Assembly: GCA_963836905.1 (NCBI GenBank)
Contig: CAWIKY010000004.1
Location: 1-64,000 of the forward strand
Reading direction: 5' to 3'
From: CAWIKY01 sp963836905
GTDB taxonomy: Bacteria; Pseudomonadota; Alphaproteobacteria; Caulobacterales; Hyphomonadaceae
Length of the DNA: 64,000 bases
Shown: in pieces, positions 1 through 9,288 of the stretch
Layout of the letters: each line of letters starts with the position of its first letter
Numbering within the stretch: position 1 is the first letter of the stretch
Translations under genes and position numbers: made by a program
The notes under the pieces: model-generated
Told to the model about the DNA's origin: nothing
The model's database searches: none
Seen by the model: the letters and a program-made list of their open reading frames with translations, nothing else

Positions 1-1028
1 TCGGCGACGCGGGCGGCGGCGATCGCCTCCTGCACCTCGGGGTCGGCGCGGAAGGCCGCGACCGCCTTCTCGCGCAGTGAGGTAGTTGCGCATGTTGGCC
101 TTGGCCGACTCCCAGACGCCTCGACTCGCCTCGGCGCGCGACGGCTTGTAGTCGAAGTGGAGGGGGCCGTCGTAGGCGGGGCCGCCGCCGGGGCCCCGTT
201 CTCGAGCAGGTCGACGGTCGAGAACGCGTTGTGCAGATCGCCGTGGCCGAAGACGAGATCCTGGTCGTACTTGATGCCGCGCTGGCCGTTGAGATCGATG
301 TGGAAGAGCTTGCCCGCCTCGAGCGCCTGCGCGATGCCCGCGGTGAAGTTGAGACCCGCCATCTGCTCGTGCCCGACCTCGGGGTTGAGACCGACGAGCT
401 CGGGGTGCTCGAGCGTCTCGATGAACGCCATGGCGTGACCGAGGGTCGGCAGCAGGATGTCGCCGCGCGGCTCGTTCGGCTTGGGCTCGATCGCGAAGCG
501 GATTCCATAGCCCTTGTCGGTCACGTACTGGGTGAGGATGTTGACCGCCTCGCGGTAGCGCTCGATCGCGGCCCCGACGTTCTTCGCGGAGTCGTACTCG
601 GCGCCCTCGCGGCCGCCCCACATGACGAAGGTGTGCGCGCCGAGCTCGGCGGCGAGGTCGACGTTGCGCAGCACCTTGCGCAGAGCGAAGCGCCGCACGG
701 CGCGGTCGTTCGAGGTGAAGCCGCCGTCCTTGAAGACGGGCGCGCTGAAGAGGTTGGTGGTGATCATGGGCGTCTGCAGGCCCGTGGCCCCCTTGGCCGC
801 GATGAGGCGGTCGATCTGGCTGCGCCGCTCAGCGTCGGTCGAGCCGAACGCGAACAGGTCGTCGTCGTGCAGCGTGAGGCCGTAGGCGCCGAGTTCGCTG
901 AGCTTCTCGACGACGTGCACGACGTCGAGGGGTGCGCGAGTGGGCCCACCGAACGGGTCAGCCCCGTTGTAGCCGACCGTCCAGAGGCCGAACGTGAACT
1001 TGTCTGCGGGGGTGGGCGTCGTTGCCAT
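1..1028 (-). CDS. xylA: Xylose isomerase (3' end cut by window edge, two frameshifts)
   Basis: Converts D-xylose to D-xylulose (also glucose to fructose) in the cytoplasm. About 342 codons are present; the family in actinobacteria is about 390, so the C-terminus lies off the left edge. Visible motifs are LTLHDDDLFAFG near residue 53 (catalytic His/Asp), FAIEPKPNEPRGD near 180 (metal-binding Glu and the Lys) and GLNPEVGHEQMAGLNF near 215 (metal-binding Glu/His). Two single-base errors disturb the frame: a missing base in the GGGGCCCC run at 190-197, and an extra T at about 78. Between them the protein continues in another frame as FDYKPSR and then NYLLREKA, so the gene is probably intact in the organism. 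The ATG at 1028 starts the sequence MATTPTPADKFTFGLWTVG, typical of actinobacterial XylA. Confidence 0.93.
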   Translation of the reverse strand, partial: MATTPTPADKFTFGLWTVGYNGADPFGGPTRAPLDVVHVVEKLSELGAYGLTLHDDDLFAFGSTDAERRSQIDRLIAAKGATGLQTPMITTNLFSAPVFKDGGFTSNDRAVRRFALRKVLRNVDLAAELGAHTFVMWGGREGAEYDSAKNVGAAIERYREAVNILTQYVTDKGYGIRFAIEPKPNEPRGDILLPTLGHAMAFIETLEHPELVGLNPEVGHEQMAGLNFTAGIAQALEAGKLFHIDLNGQRGIKYDQDLVFGHGDLHNAFSTVDLLENGAPAAAPPTTAPSTSTTSRRAPRRVEASGSRPRPTCATTSLREKAVAAFRADPEVQEAIAAARVA

Positions 1029-1072
1029 GTCTCGTTCCTTAGTTTGTCATGGTGTGTGGGGATGCTGCTGAG

Positions 1073-2155
1073 TCACGACGAGGTCGTCGCAGGCGCGGCC
1101 GTAACAGCCGTCTCGAGAACGGCGACGACCTCGAGAGCCTGCTCCACAGGCACGGGCTCGGGGCCGGTGCCCCGAACTGCGGCGCTCGCCCGTCGGTAGA
1201 ACTCTGCGTAGTCGCCGGTCGCGGTGGGGATGCGCGACGAGACGGCTCCCGCCGCGGTCTGCTCGATGAGAGTGCCGTAGTCGTCCGGCGAGACGTCACC
1301 GAAACCCTCGTCGGTGGGCCGAGCACCAGCGTCGAGTGCCGGCTCTTGCGGGTCCAATCCATAGCAGACGAAGCTGCCCCGAGAACCCAGAACCCGGAAC
1401 CGCGGCGCGGTCGGATGGCTCACCCTGGTCATCAGCAGACGGGACACGACGCCGGAGTCGTGCTCCAGGTGGATCTCCGAGTGGTCGTCGTTGCCGCCAC
1501 CGACTCGAACCGTGCGCAGCCGCGTCCCGATGGAGGTCGCAGGCCCGAACAGCTGTATCGCCTGGTCGACGAGGTGGCTGCCGAGATCCCAGGCGACGCC
1601 GCCGCCCTTCGAGGCCGGCAGCTGGTCCTTCCAGCCGCTCGTCGCCTCGGGTGCCCAGTGCTCGAATGCAGACTCGAAGTGGAACACCTCCCCGAGACGC
1701 CCCTCCTCGATCAGAGACCGAACAGTCAGGAAATCCCCGTCCCACCGACGGTTGTGGAAGACCATGACGGGTCGACCGGCCTTGCCTGCAGCATCGCGGA
1801 TGAGTTGCGCATCGTTCACCGACGGAACGAAAGGTTTGTCGATGATCACGGCTGAACCCATCGCCAATGACGTCAGGGCGAGATCGCGATGACTGTCGGG
1901 CGGTCCGGCGAGGACGACGAGATCTATACCTCCGTTTACGGCGTTCAATTCCCCGAAGTCACGACAAATGCGCGCTGATGGGTGCTGTTTCGCTGCCAAC
2001 GTCGCTCTTTCGTCGTTCGCAGTGACAATTGCTGTCAGCTCAAAATTATGATCGGCGTCGATGAAAGGGGAGTGGAAGACGCGTCCTGACAGCCCGTATC
2101 CGACGACCGCGGTGCGAATGGGGCGCGTACTCGCTGCATCTTTGAGGCTCGACAT
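1073..2155 (-). CDS. Gfo/Idh/MocA family NAD(P)-dependent oxidoreductase
   Basis: A 360-residue sugar or inositol dehydrogenase-type protein. The N-terminal Rossmann fold shows VVGYGLSGRVFHSPF at about residues 17-31. The conserved Lys motif appears as DKPF near 106 (EKP in most relatives), and the C-terminal catalytic segment as GGGVAWDLGSHLVDQ near 187. The layout resembles the YdgJ/IolX type that oxidises inositols or sugars. It lies 44 bp upstream of xylA on the same strand and is divergent from the ROK regulator, so it is probably co-transcribed with xylA and controlled by that regulator. The substrate cannot be read from the sequence. Confidence 0.88.
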   Translation of the reverse strand: MSSLKDAASTRPIRTAVVGYGLSGRVFHSPFIDADHNFELTAIVTANDERATLAAKQHPSARICRDFGELNAVNGGIDLVVLAGPPDSHRDLALTSLAMGSAVIIDKPFVPSVNDAQLIRDAAGKAGRPVMVFHNRRWDGDFLTVRSLIEEGRLGEVFHFESAFEHWAPEATSGWKDQLPASKGGGVAWDLGSHLVDQAIQLFGPATSIGTRLRTVRVGGGNDDHSEIHLEHDSGVVSRLLMTRVSHPTAPRFRVLGSRGSFVCYGLDPQEPALDAGARPTDEGFGDVSPDDYGTLIEQTAAGAVSSRIPTATGDYAEFYRRASAAVRGTGPEPVPVEQALEVVAVLETAVTAAPATTSS

Positions 2156-2177
2156 GCATCGATGCTATCCCGATGGA

Positions 2178-2206
2178 CCTATTTAGATCAAGCATGAATT
2201 AATAGG
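2178..2206. promoter_or_regulatory. Inverted repeat in divergent promoter region, possible ROK operator
   Basis: The 118-bp gap between the divergent Gfo/Idh and ROK genes holds CCTATT at 2178-2183 and its complement AATAGG at 2201-2206. Seventeen bases separate the arms in an unusually AT-rich stretch. ROK repressors of the XylR/NagC type bind AT-rich inverted repeats in such gaps. Operator function is inferred from position only. Confidence 0.35.
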
Positions 2207-2273
2207 CCCGCTGGTATTGTGAGGGGGAGCGAGATTCCTCGCTGAGACGGTTCCAGTGGAAGGCAGTGCGATC

Positions 2274-3548
2274 ATGTCCATGCGCAAGACCACCGCGCCG
2301 GATGTGGTCCCCGATCGATTCCACAAGACGCCCGGCTCGAATCTCGGCAGCCTCCGGGCGCACAACCTGTCAGCTATCCTCACCCGCATCCACCATGACG
2401 GTCCGCTCGCGCGGAGTGATCTTGCCGAATCGACCGGTCTCAATCGATCGACCATCACGATCCTTGTCAACGAGCTGATCGACCGCGGTCTCGTCGTCGA
2501 GGCCAGCACCAATGGCAATGGCGCGAAGAAGTCTGCTGGTCGACCCAGCATGTCTCTGCGACCTAGCGATCGAGTCATCGCCATCGCGGTCAATCCCGAG
2601 ATCGACGCCATCACTGTCGGGATCGTCGGACTCGGCGGGCGTGTCCACCGCAAGATCCGGTACGCGACCGACAAGCCGCCCACGCTGAAGGAAGCCGTGA
2701 ACATCACGGCGGCGATCATCGAGGGGATCGAGACCATGTTGCCGGACGACTCGCGCATCGTGGGCATCGGAGTGGCGGTTCCCGGTCTCACCAATACGCT
2801 GGATGGCTCCGTCGCACTCGCTCCCCACCTGAACTGGAGACAGGAGCCTCTCGCGCAGATGCTCGCCACGCAAACGGGTCTGCCGGTACGGGCGGGAAAC
2901 GACGCGCACCTGGGCGTACTGGCCGAGACGGTGTTCGGGGGCAGCACTCATGCGGGCAGCACGCTGTACCTCAACGGTGGTGCGAGCGGTATCGGTGGCG
3001 GCGTCGTCTCCAACGGCGTCCTCCTCACGGGAGCGATGGGATATGCGGGCGAGTTGGGGCACATGCGCATCCGCAGCGGTGGGAAGCGCGACACCGCTGG
3101 ACTCGAGGGCACGCTCGAGTCCGAGGTCGGACGCGAGGGTCTGCTGCGCAGCCTGGGGCTCGAGAGCCGCGATGCGCTCGACCTCGACGATGCACTCGCC
3201 GCGTCGCGCAATCCAGAAGCGCAGGCGGAGATCGAGCGACAGGTGAAAGCCCTCGGAGTCGCTCTCGGTAGCCTGATCACCATCTTCAACCCCAACCTCG
3301 TCGTGCTCGGAGGGTTCCTGGGGAGCCTCTACGATGCCGAGCCGGACATGCTGCACTCCGTCGTCGCTCACGAATCGCTCGCGGCCCACTACTCGGCGGT
3401 GCGGATCACGCGGCCAACACTGCGAGACGACATCCTCCTGGTCGGAGCAGCCGAGCTTGCCTTCTCCGCACTGCTGTCGGATCCGACCGCGAGCGACGTG
3501 GCTAGCGAGCCGCCGACCATCGACACGATCCTGGAAGGGAGCGCCTAG
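2274..3548 (+). CDS. ROK family transcriptional regulator (XylR/NagC-like)
   Basis: A 424-residue repressor-type ROK protein. A winged helix-turn-helix at about residues 30-77 (ARSDLAESTGLNRSTITILV) is followed by a sugar-kinase fold with GIGVAVPG near 165 and the sugar-binding segment GELGHM at 259-264. The usual ROK zinc site, a GxCxCG-type Cys cluster just after GELGHM, is absent: the stretch reads RIRSGGKRDTAGLEG and has no Cys. The ATG at 2274 is preferred over an in-frame GTG at 2256 because GGAAGG (2258-2263) sits at ribosome-binding distance. The stop codon abuts the epimerase ATG. It probably senses a sugar and controls the flanking sugar genes. Confidence 0.88.
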   Translation: MSMRKTTAPDVVPDRFHKTPGSNLGSLRAHNLSAILTRIHHDGPLARSDLAESTGLNRSTITILVNELIDRGLVVEASTNGNGAKKSAGRPSMSLRPSDRVIAIAVNPEIDAITVGIVGLGGRVHRKIRYATDKPPTLKEAVNITAAIIEGIETMLPDDSRIVGIGVAVPGLTNTLDGSVALAPHLNWRQEPLAQMLATQTGLPVRAGNDAHLGVLAETVFGGSTHAGSTLYLNGGASGIGGGVVSNGVLLTGAMGYAGELGHMRIRSGGKRDTAGLEGTLESEVGREGLLRSLGLESRDALDLDDALAASRNPEAQAEIERQVKALGVALGSLITIFNPNLVVLGGFLGSLYDAEPDMLHSVVAHESLAAHYSAVRITRPTLRDDILLVGAAELAFSALLSDPTASDVASEPPTIDTILEGSA

Positions 3549-4547
3549 ATGACTCTCGTGACTCTGCGCAATGAGCAAGGAACCACAGCGGTGCTGTCGA
3601 CGTACGGGGCGCGACTGGTCGAACTCATCGCCCAAGACGCCGCGGGATCCTGGGCAAACATCGTGCTCGGGCACGACACGGAGGAGGAGTACCGGAGGAA
3701 CCCGAACTCCTACTACGGCGCGACCGTGGGTCGAGTCGCGGGCAGACTCGCTCGTGCGCGGTTCCTGGGGAGCGGTCTGGACTTTAGGGTCGCCGCCAAC
3801 GAGGGCGACACCCATCTTCACGGAGGCCCGGAGCGGGCACTCGATCGAGTCGAGTGGACCGTGCTCACGAGCCCCGATGGGAGAGAGGCCGCGTTCGAGC
3901 ACCTCAGCGAAGCCGGCGTGGAGGGGTATCCCGGCACACTGTCGGTCACGGCGACCTACTGTCTCACCGAGACCAACGAGCTCGAACTCGGCTTTCGTGC
4001 GACCACAACCGCGCCGACTCCCGTGAACCTCGTCAACCACACCTACTTCAATCTCAGCGGCGATGCGAGCCGGTCCATCGTGGATCACGTTCTGCACATC
4101 AGGGCGAATGAGATACTCGCGACCGACGAGAAGCTCCTCCCGATAGGCGGCGTCACCGCCGTCGCCGGTAGTGCGTACGACTACCGCTCCGAGCGGCGGA
4201 TCGGCGACGATCTACCGACCGCGAGCGGCGAACCGTGGCCGGGTGTCGACAGCACCTACGTGCTGGAGGCCGGGAGAACGGGGGGTGCCGCCGCAACACT
4301 GTGGGAGCCCGAGAGCGGCCGAATCCTCGAGATCTCGACGACCGAGCCCACCCTTCAGGTGTACACGGGAAACCGCATCCCACCCTCGGTCGGGCGGCAC
4401 GGGGCGAATTACGGCCCCGGTGGTGGAATCTGTCTCGAGGCGCAGCGCGTCCCCGACTCTCCCGCACTCCCCGAGTGGCCCTCAATCGTCCTTCAGCCTG
4501 GCGACGAGTACCGGCAGATGACGACCTGGCGACTCGGCACGCGCTGA
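3549..4547 (+). CDS. galM: Aldose 1-epimerase (galactose mutarotase family)
   Basis: Interconverts the alpha and beta anomers of free aldoses. The 332-residue length fits the family. Visible motifs are YYGATVGRVAGRLARA at about residues 55-70, HLHGG near 89, the catalytic-His segment VNHTYFNLSG near 160, GVDSTYVL near 229 and the C-terminal catalytic-Glu segment CLEAQRVPDSP near 297. The ATG directly follows the TAG of the ROK regulator, so the two are translationally coupled. The stop lies one base from the convergent stop of the GlcG-like gene. The context implies the sugar enters as the free, unphosphorylated form. Confidence 0.92.
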   Translation: MTLVTLRNEQGTTAVLSTYGARLVELIAQDAAGSWANIVLGHDTEEEYRRNPNSYYGATVGRVAGRLARARFLGSGLDFRVAANEGDTHLHGGPERALDRVEWTVLTSPDGREAAFEHLSEAGVEGYPGTLSVTATYCLTETNELELGFRATTTAPTPVNLVNHTYFNLSGDASRSIVDHVLHIRANEILATDEKLLPIGGVTAVAGSAYDYRSERRIGDDLPTASGEPWPGVDSTYVLEAGRTGGAAATLWEPESGRILEISTTEPTLQVYTGNRIPPSVGRHGANYGPGGGICLEAQRVPDSPALPEWPSIVLQPGDEYRQMTTWRLGTR

Positions 4548-4548
4548 G

Positions 4549-4950
4549 CTACCGCACAGCCGCCTGCTGATCGAGCGCGGACTGCATGATCTCGATGTCC
4601 TCCTCAGTAGTGCCCCCAGAGATCCCTAGCCCGAACCGCTCTCCGCTCGACACGACAAAGGGGGCACCGCCGCCGAACCCGATCAGCTTCGAGCCCGAGT
4701 TCACTGCGAGACCGTAGAGCGGTCCGCCTGGCTGAACCTTGTCGGTGAGTTCCGCCGTGGCGACATTGAAGGTCGCCGCGGTGTAAGCCTTCCTAAATGC
4801 CATCTCCAGTGAATGCATGGGTGCGCCCGTCATCCGGTGCAGAAGTGCAGGGTTTCCATGCACATCCACCACACTCACGACGACGGTCAGACCCATGTCG
4901 GCTGCCTTGCTCTCGGCCGCGGCCGCCACTGACTTCAGTTCCTCAAACAT
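4549..4950 (-). CDS. GlcG/HbpS-family protein
   Basis: A 133-residue protein of the GlcG/HbpS (DUF336) family. It shows the typical pattern of a helical start, then VVVSVVDVHGNPALLHRM near residue 24, and a glycine-rich KLIGFGGGAPFV near 93. GlcG-like proteins accompany glycolate, propanediol and sugar-oxidation operons; HbpS relatives bind haem, but no function is established for this context. It is the last gene of the leftward transporter-oxidoreductase operon, 36 bp after the aldo/keto reductase. Confidence 0.8.
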   Translation of the reverse strand: MFEELKSVAAAAESKAADMGLTVVVSVVDVHGNPALLHRMTGAPMHSLEMAFRKAYTAATFNVATAELTDKVQPGGPLYGLAVNSGSKLIGFGGGAPFVVSSGERFGLGISGGTTEEDIEIMQSALDQQAAVR

Positions 4951-4986
4951 GCACTTCTCCTTGTTCTTCTCGATCGGATGCCTCAG

Positions 4987-5973
4987 TCATGCTCGGCGTA
5001 TCTCCTCGAGCTCGTGCCAGAGCTCATCCGGGATCTCGGCCTTCATCCAGCGGTCGTTGCGCGCCTGTTGCTCGGGTGTGCGGGCGCCGATGCAGACGTT
5101 CGCGATAGCGGTATGCGAGCTCGCGAAGCGGGTCGCCACCGCGCCCAGCTCGACCCCGTGACGTGCGCAGAGGTCCTCTATCCGTCGCACCATCGCGACT
5201 ACATCAGGCGGGGCGGCGGCGTAGTTGAAGCGCGCATCGGGGGTCGTACCGGTGGCAAGGATTCCCGAGCCGAAGACTCGGCCATTGATCACGGCCACCC
5301 CTCGTCGTTCGCATTCGGGAAGCAGCTCATCGGCTGCCGACTGGTCCAGCAGGGTGAAGGTACCGGCGATGAGAAGGCAGTCCAGGTCGACCTCCTCCAG
5401 CGCCGCCAGGCAGACGTCGGTCTCGTTGACCCCGATGCCGACGGCGCGGGTCACCCCCTCGTCGCGCAAGCGCATGAGCGCCGGGAATGCCCCGTCCACA
5501 GCCTCACGAAATCGATCACACTGAGAGTCGCCGTGAGTGAACCGGTCGGTGTCGTGCACCAGCAGGGCATCGACGTGGTCCATGCCCAGGCGCTGCAGGC
5601 TCGCATCGACCTGCCGCATCACGCCGTCGTAGCTGTAGTCGAATTCCATGCGCATCGGCGGGGTGTCGACCCACGGAGAGGTATCCCCTGGATCAGATGA
5701 CGGAGTCAGCGTTCGCCCGACCTTCGTTACGAGGAAGTACTCGTCTCGTGGATGATCACGCAGCTGCTCGGCGAGTCTGTACTCGGCCAACCCGTGGCCG
5801 TACATCGGTGCTGTGTCGAAGAGGCGCACGCCCCCGTCCCAGGCCGCATCGATCACGCTTCGGGATTCGTCGGTCGAGACGACCCTTCCCATGTTCCCCA
5901 GAGCGACGCTGCCGAAGCCGGCGAGAGTCACGTCGACACCGAGTTGACCGAAGGGTCGGGTGGTGGTTGTCAT
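4987..5973 (-). CDS. Aldo/keto reductase, aldose-dehydrogenase-like
   Basis: A 328-residue TIM-barrel oxidoreductase. The AKR catalytic elements are visible: FDTAPMYGHGLAEYRLAEQL near residue 51 (Asp and Tyr), the Lys in FLVTKVGR near 80 and the His in ALLVHDTD near 137. The segment YSYDGVMRQVDASLQRLG is typical of the D-threo-aldose 1-dehydrogenase/L-fucose dehydrogenase group, which oxidises a free aldose to a lactone using NAD(P). It lies 74 bp downstream of the cysteine hydrolase, with a strong stem-loop between them. A role in sugar oxidation fits the operon; the exact sugar is unknown. Confidence 0.87.
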   Translation of the reverse strand: MTTTTRPFGQLGVDVTLAGFGSVALGNMGRVVSTDESRSVIDAAWDGGVRLFDTAPMYGHGLAEYRLAEQLRDHPRDEYFLVTKVGRTLTPSSDPGDTSPWVDTPPMRMEFDYSYDGVMRQVDASLQRLGMDHVDALLVHDTDRFTHGDSQCDRFREAVDGAFPALMRLRDEGVTRAVGIGVNETDVCLAALEEVDLDCLLIAGTFTLLDQSAADELLPECERRGVAVINGRVFGSGILATGTTPDARFNYAAAPPDVVAMVRRIEDLCARHGVELGAVATRFASSHTAIANVCIGARTPEQQARNDRWMKAEIPDELWHELEEIRRA

Positions 5974-6001
5974 GGTGGAGCGGGTCCTCTCGGATCGGTG
6001 A

Positions 6002-6040
6002 GGGAGGGCGGATGCCCCGAACGTGAGCGTCCGCCCTCCC
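6002..6040 (-). other. Intercistronic GC-rich stem-loop
   Basis: Perfect 11-bp arms (GGGAGGGCGGA at 6002-6012 and TCCGCCCTCCC at 6030-6040) flank a 17-base loop between the cysteine hydrolase and the aldo/keto reductase. No U-run follows on the coding strand. It is therefore more likely an RNA processing/stability element or a weak attenuator than a full terminator. Confidence 0.6.
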
Positions 6041-6047
6041 GGTCTTG

Positions 6048-6776
6048 CTACTGGGAAGAGCGCTCCATGAGCTCGAGGAACTCGCGCGTCGAGAGAACGT
6101 CTCCGTACTGCGCCTGAATGTTGCGCAAACCCTCCCAGTACTGGCCGTAACCTTCCGGCACCTCGTGGTCGTAGTCCGGGTTTCGGCCGTGCGAGTTCAG
6201 CGGGATGGCCGTTCCCGAGTCGGCGACCACGATGACCTTGTAGCCCTTCTCGAATCCGTCACGCGTGGTGGTGGGCACGCAGTTGCCGGTCGAGGATCCG
6301 ACGATCACGAGGTACTCGCAGTCGTCCTGCTGGAGCCAGCTGTTGAAGGGCGTCTCGAAGAAGCTGCTGTTGCGGTGCTTGCGGAGCACGGCCTCGCCAT
6401 CCTCCGGCACGAAGCCGTCACACAGAGCGCCGTGGAACGTGCCGTGGTTGAACGGTGAGTCCGGCTCCTTCCACGCGGGATACTTCTCCCCCCACAGACC
6501 GATGTCGTACCCGTTGGGGTCCATTCCCCACATCGACCAGTTGATCTTGAGGTTCTTGGCCCGGGCAGCATCCAGGACCTTCTTCGCCTGGACGAGCGTT
6601 TCCTCACCGGAAGGCGCCCCACCAACGCTCTGGACGTAGTCGGCGCCTCGCTTGTCGAGGCAGAGATTCTGTACATCCAACATGTGGATGACCGTGCGGG
6701 AGAGGTCAATCTTGTCGGGCACGTACCGGTATGTGCGGTCGACCCACTTATTGAGCTTGTCCTCGAAGTTCGACAT
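6048..6776 (-). CDS. Isochorismatase-like cysteine hydrolase
   Basis: A 242-residue protein of the isochorismatase/nicotinamidase superfamily. The triad is visible: Asp in VIHMLDVQN near residue 34, a Lys in the middle region, and Cys in VGSSTGNCVPTTT near 170. Relatives hydrolyse amides, N-carbamoyl compounds or vinyl ethers, so the chemistry here is open. The start at 6776 is chosen because AGGAAAGGAA precedes it; an in-frame ATG 81 bp upstream would run back to the end of the preceding gene and lacks such a site. It lies inside the oxidoreductase operon, which suggests its substrate is an intermediate or a glycoside-derived compound. Confidence 0.83.
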   Translation of the reverse strand: MSNFEDKLNKWVDRTYRYVPDKIDLSRTVIHMLDVQNLCLDKRGADYVQSVGGAPSGEETLVQAKKVLDAARAKNLKINWSMWGMDPNGYDIGLWGEKYPAWKEPDSPFNHGTFHGALCDGFVPEDGEAVLRKHRNSSFFETPFNSWLQQDDCEYLVIVGSSTGNCVPTTTRDGFEKGYKVIVVADSGTAIPLNSHGRNPDYDHEVPEGYGQYWEGLRNIQAQYGDVLSTREFLELMERSSQ

Positions 6777-6834
6777 CGTGATTCTTCCTTTCCTATTGGG
6801 TGGTGGTGTAGTCACACGCTTTAGAGCGCAGTTG

Positions 6835-7539
6835 TTACGCGGTCTCCGGACCGTCATACGCGAGCAGCAGCTCGCGCCAGTCGTACTGCTCGACGAAGTA
6901 CGGCGCCGTCGTGTAGGTGCCGTCCATCGTGTCCTTGAGTGATTCGGGGCCGGGGAAGCCGATCACCTTCCAGCCGACGCGGCCCTTGTTGCCCCCGTAG
7001 ACGGGATCCGCGTAGAAGCCCTGACGCACGTGGAACGCGAGAGTGTCGAAGAAGCTCTTCCCCGTGTCCGTGTTGCCCTGTAGGCGCGAGTGGAACACCT
7101 CGTGCTCGTCGAGGCGAACATGCTTGGGCTTGGGAGCCCCGCTGATCTCCACGAGGATCGCGTCCTGAGTCGCCTCGTCGGCACTCACGAAATCGGGGGC
7201 TCCATGCCGCTCGGCGATGGCGTCGAGCTCGCTAGCGCCTTCGCGGTACATCTTCTGGAAGTCGTTGGTTCTCGCTCGAGCTGCGCGTGCTTCCTCGCCT
7301 TCCATGCGCAGGAACCCGCTACCGTCAGCAGCCGCGTAGTGAAAGTCGGTTCCCGAGAGATACCGATCGATGAAGACGATCACGCGCGCCTCGCGGGCCC
7401 CGGGATCGTGGTCGGTGGGGATGATGCGCGCAGCGGCGGCTTCCACCGTGTTCCACTCGTGCTCGGTGAAGAAGAGCTTCTCGTCTGAATCGGGATCGAT
7501 CGAGATGTCGACGATCTTCCATTCCGATTTGGAGGCCAT
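6835..7539 (-). CDS. Gluconate 2-dehydrogenase subunit 3-like protein
   Basis: A 234-residue protein resembling the small subunit that pairs with GMC flavoproteins in membrane-bound sugar dehydrogenases. Features are FTEHEWNTVEAAAARIIPTD near residue 24, a mid-protein acidic helix, and the typical YADPVYGGNKGRVGWKVIGF near 183. In characterised systems the small subunit helps export and stabilise the large flavin subunit. I see no Tat signal in this copy, unlike many relatives. It begins 14 bp after the GMC gene with an AAGGAAGG site, a spacing that supports a complex with that flavoprotein. Confidence 0.85.
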   Translation of the reverse strand: MASKSEWKIVDISIDPDSDEKLFFTEHEWNTVEAAAARIIPTDHDPGAREARVIVFIDRYLSGTDFHYAAADGSGFLRMEGEEARAARARTNDFQKMYREGASELDAIAERHGAPDFVSADEATQDAILVEISGAPKPKHVRLDEHEVFHSRLQGNTDTGKSFFDTLAFHVRQGFYADPVYGGNKGRVGWKVIGFPGPESLKDTMDGTYTTAPYFVEQYDWRELLLAYDGPETA

Positions 7540-7553
7540 GGTGTTTTCCTTCC

Positions 7554-9238
7554 TTAATTCCCGGCCGACACGGGCTCGAGTACCAGACGTTCGCTGCGTC
7601 CCTTGAGATAGGTGTTCGCGATGTAGTCGGCGGCGCGCCACGAGTGAGCCATGATCGTCAGCGTCGGGTTGACTCCCATGGCGGTCGCGAAACCGGATCC
7701 ATCCAGCACGAAGAGGTTGTCCACTGAGTGTGCCTGGGCCCACTCGTTCAGCACAGATTTCTGCGGATCGTTGCCCATGCGAACTGTGCCGTGCTGGTGG
7801 CAGGCGTTGCCCGTGAACTCGTCTCCGAGGTACACCGGCATCGTCCGCACGGCGCCGGCCGCCTCGAGGATCTCCACGTTCTTGTCGATCTGCCACCTGC
7901 TCATGGCGGTGTCGTTGGCGTGCGGCTTGTTGGTGATGCGCGCGACAGGCATGCCCCAGCGATCCTTCACCGTCGGGTCGAGATCCACACGGTTGGTCTC
8001 CTGCGGCAGATCCTGCAGGATCATGCCGATCTTCATCGAGTGCAGGAAGTAGTCGCGATCGGCGTCTTTCGAGCCTCGCCCCAGACGGGCTTGCCGGGCA
8101 GGATCGGATTGATGGGCTGGCCGATCTGGGTCGTCGCGATGATGCCACCCCCGATGTGCCCACGGTTGTGATCGGTCTCGTAGAAGTGCATCGAGCCGCC
8201 GCTCTGATAGTTGCCGGTGAAGCCGTTGAGCGGATCAGTCACCTCGCGATTGAAGAGCCCGACAGCGAACAGGTACTCATGGAACGTGGCGTTCTTGCCG
8301 ACCAACCCGGAGTCGTTCGCGAGACCCTCGGGAAACCGAGGGGACTTGGACAGCAGCATCAGGCGCGAGGACTCGATAGCACCGAGTGCCAGGATCACGA
8401 CGGTCGCCTCCTGCAGATGCTCCGAGCCGTCCGGTGCGATGTACACGACACCGGTCGCTCGTCCGTTCTTGTCGACCTTGACCTCTCGAACGAAGGTGTC
8501 TGCCCGTACCTCGAAATTGCCCGTCGCGAGCGCGTCGGGAATGTAGGTCGTCGCGACCGTCGAGCGGGTCTCCGTCGGGTCGCCGTATTGGTTCCAGAAG
8601 CTCGTTCTGTTCACTGCCTTGCGACCGAGCTCGTTCCGCTCCGTTAAGTGGCTCATGGGAAGCGGCATCGCGTTGATGCCGAGCTTGCGGCACCCCTCGT
8701 AGAACTTCGCTCCGAATTTGGTCGGGGGAAGCGGGCCACTGGGGTACGGCTTGGATCGGAATCCTGCACCGATCTCCGCGCCGTCCAGTCCCGAGATCCC
8801 GTAGCTCCACTCCACTTTCGTGAGGTAGGGCTCGAGGTGCTCGTAGCGGTACGGCCAGTCGGCCAGGCTCGCGCCCTCGATGTCACCGTGCAGCGATCGC
8901 ATGATGAAGTCGGATGGCCGGGGGCGAGGCGTCCAGCCGGCCATGTGGGTGGTTCCCCCGCCGACGGCCGATGGCACGGGGGAGAAGTTGAAGATGCGGC
9001 CCTCAGAGCTCTCGTCGCTGCGGACTGTGCGCGGCATGAGGTCCACGTCTGGCCAGAGGTAGCTGCGATTCTGGAACTTCAGCTCGTCGCCCGAGTAGTG
9101 CTCGCTCGGTCGAAGCCATGGTCCTTTGTCGAATCCCACCACCGAGTACCCGGCCTCGGCCAGTACCTTAGCGGCCGGCCCTCCACCCGCTCCCAGTCCG
9201 ACGATCACGACGTCTACTGGATCATTCTTCTCGACCAT
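7554..9238 (-). CDS. GMC-family FAD oxidoreductase (large subunit; one frameshift)
   Basis: About 561 residues once the frame is corrected. The N-terminus has the FAD-binding motif VIVGLGAGGGPAAKVLAEAG at about residue 11, followed by GGGTTHMAGWTPRP near 92. The C-terminus has the GMC active-site region NACHQHGTVRMG and NPTLTIMAHSWR, supplying the catalytic His and its partner. A base is missing in an A-run near 8068-8071: the frame ending EARKTP should continue as KDADRDYFLHSMKIG. The family oxidises sugar or alcohol hydroxyls; with the adjacent subunit-3 partner it probably acts as a sugar dehydrogenase passing electrons to a quinone or cytochrome. The gene follows the binding protein by 98 bp. 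Confidence 0.87.
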
Positions 9239-9288
9239 CAGCGTTCACACCTCTCTGGTTGTGACATGTGTTGTTTGTGTGTCTCGCC

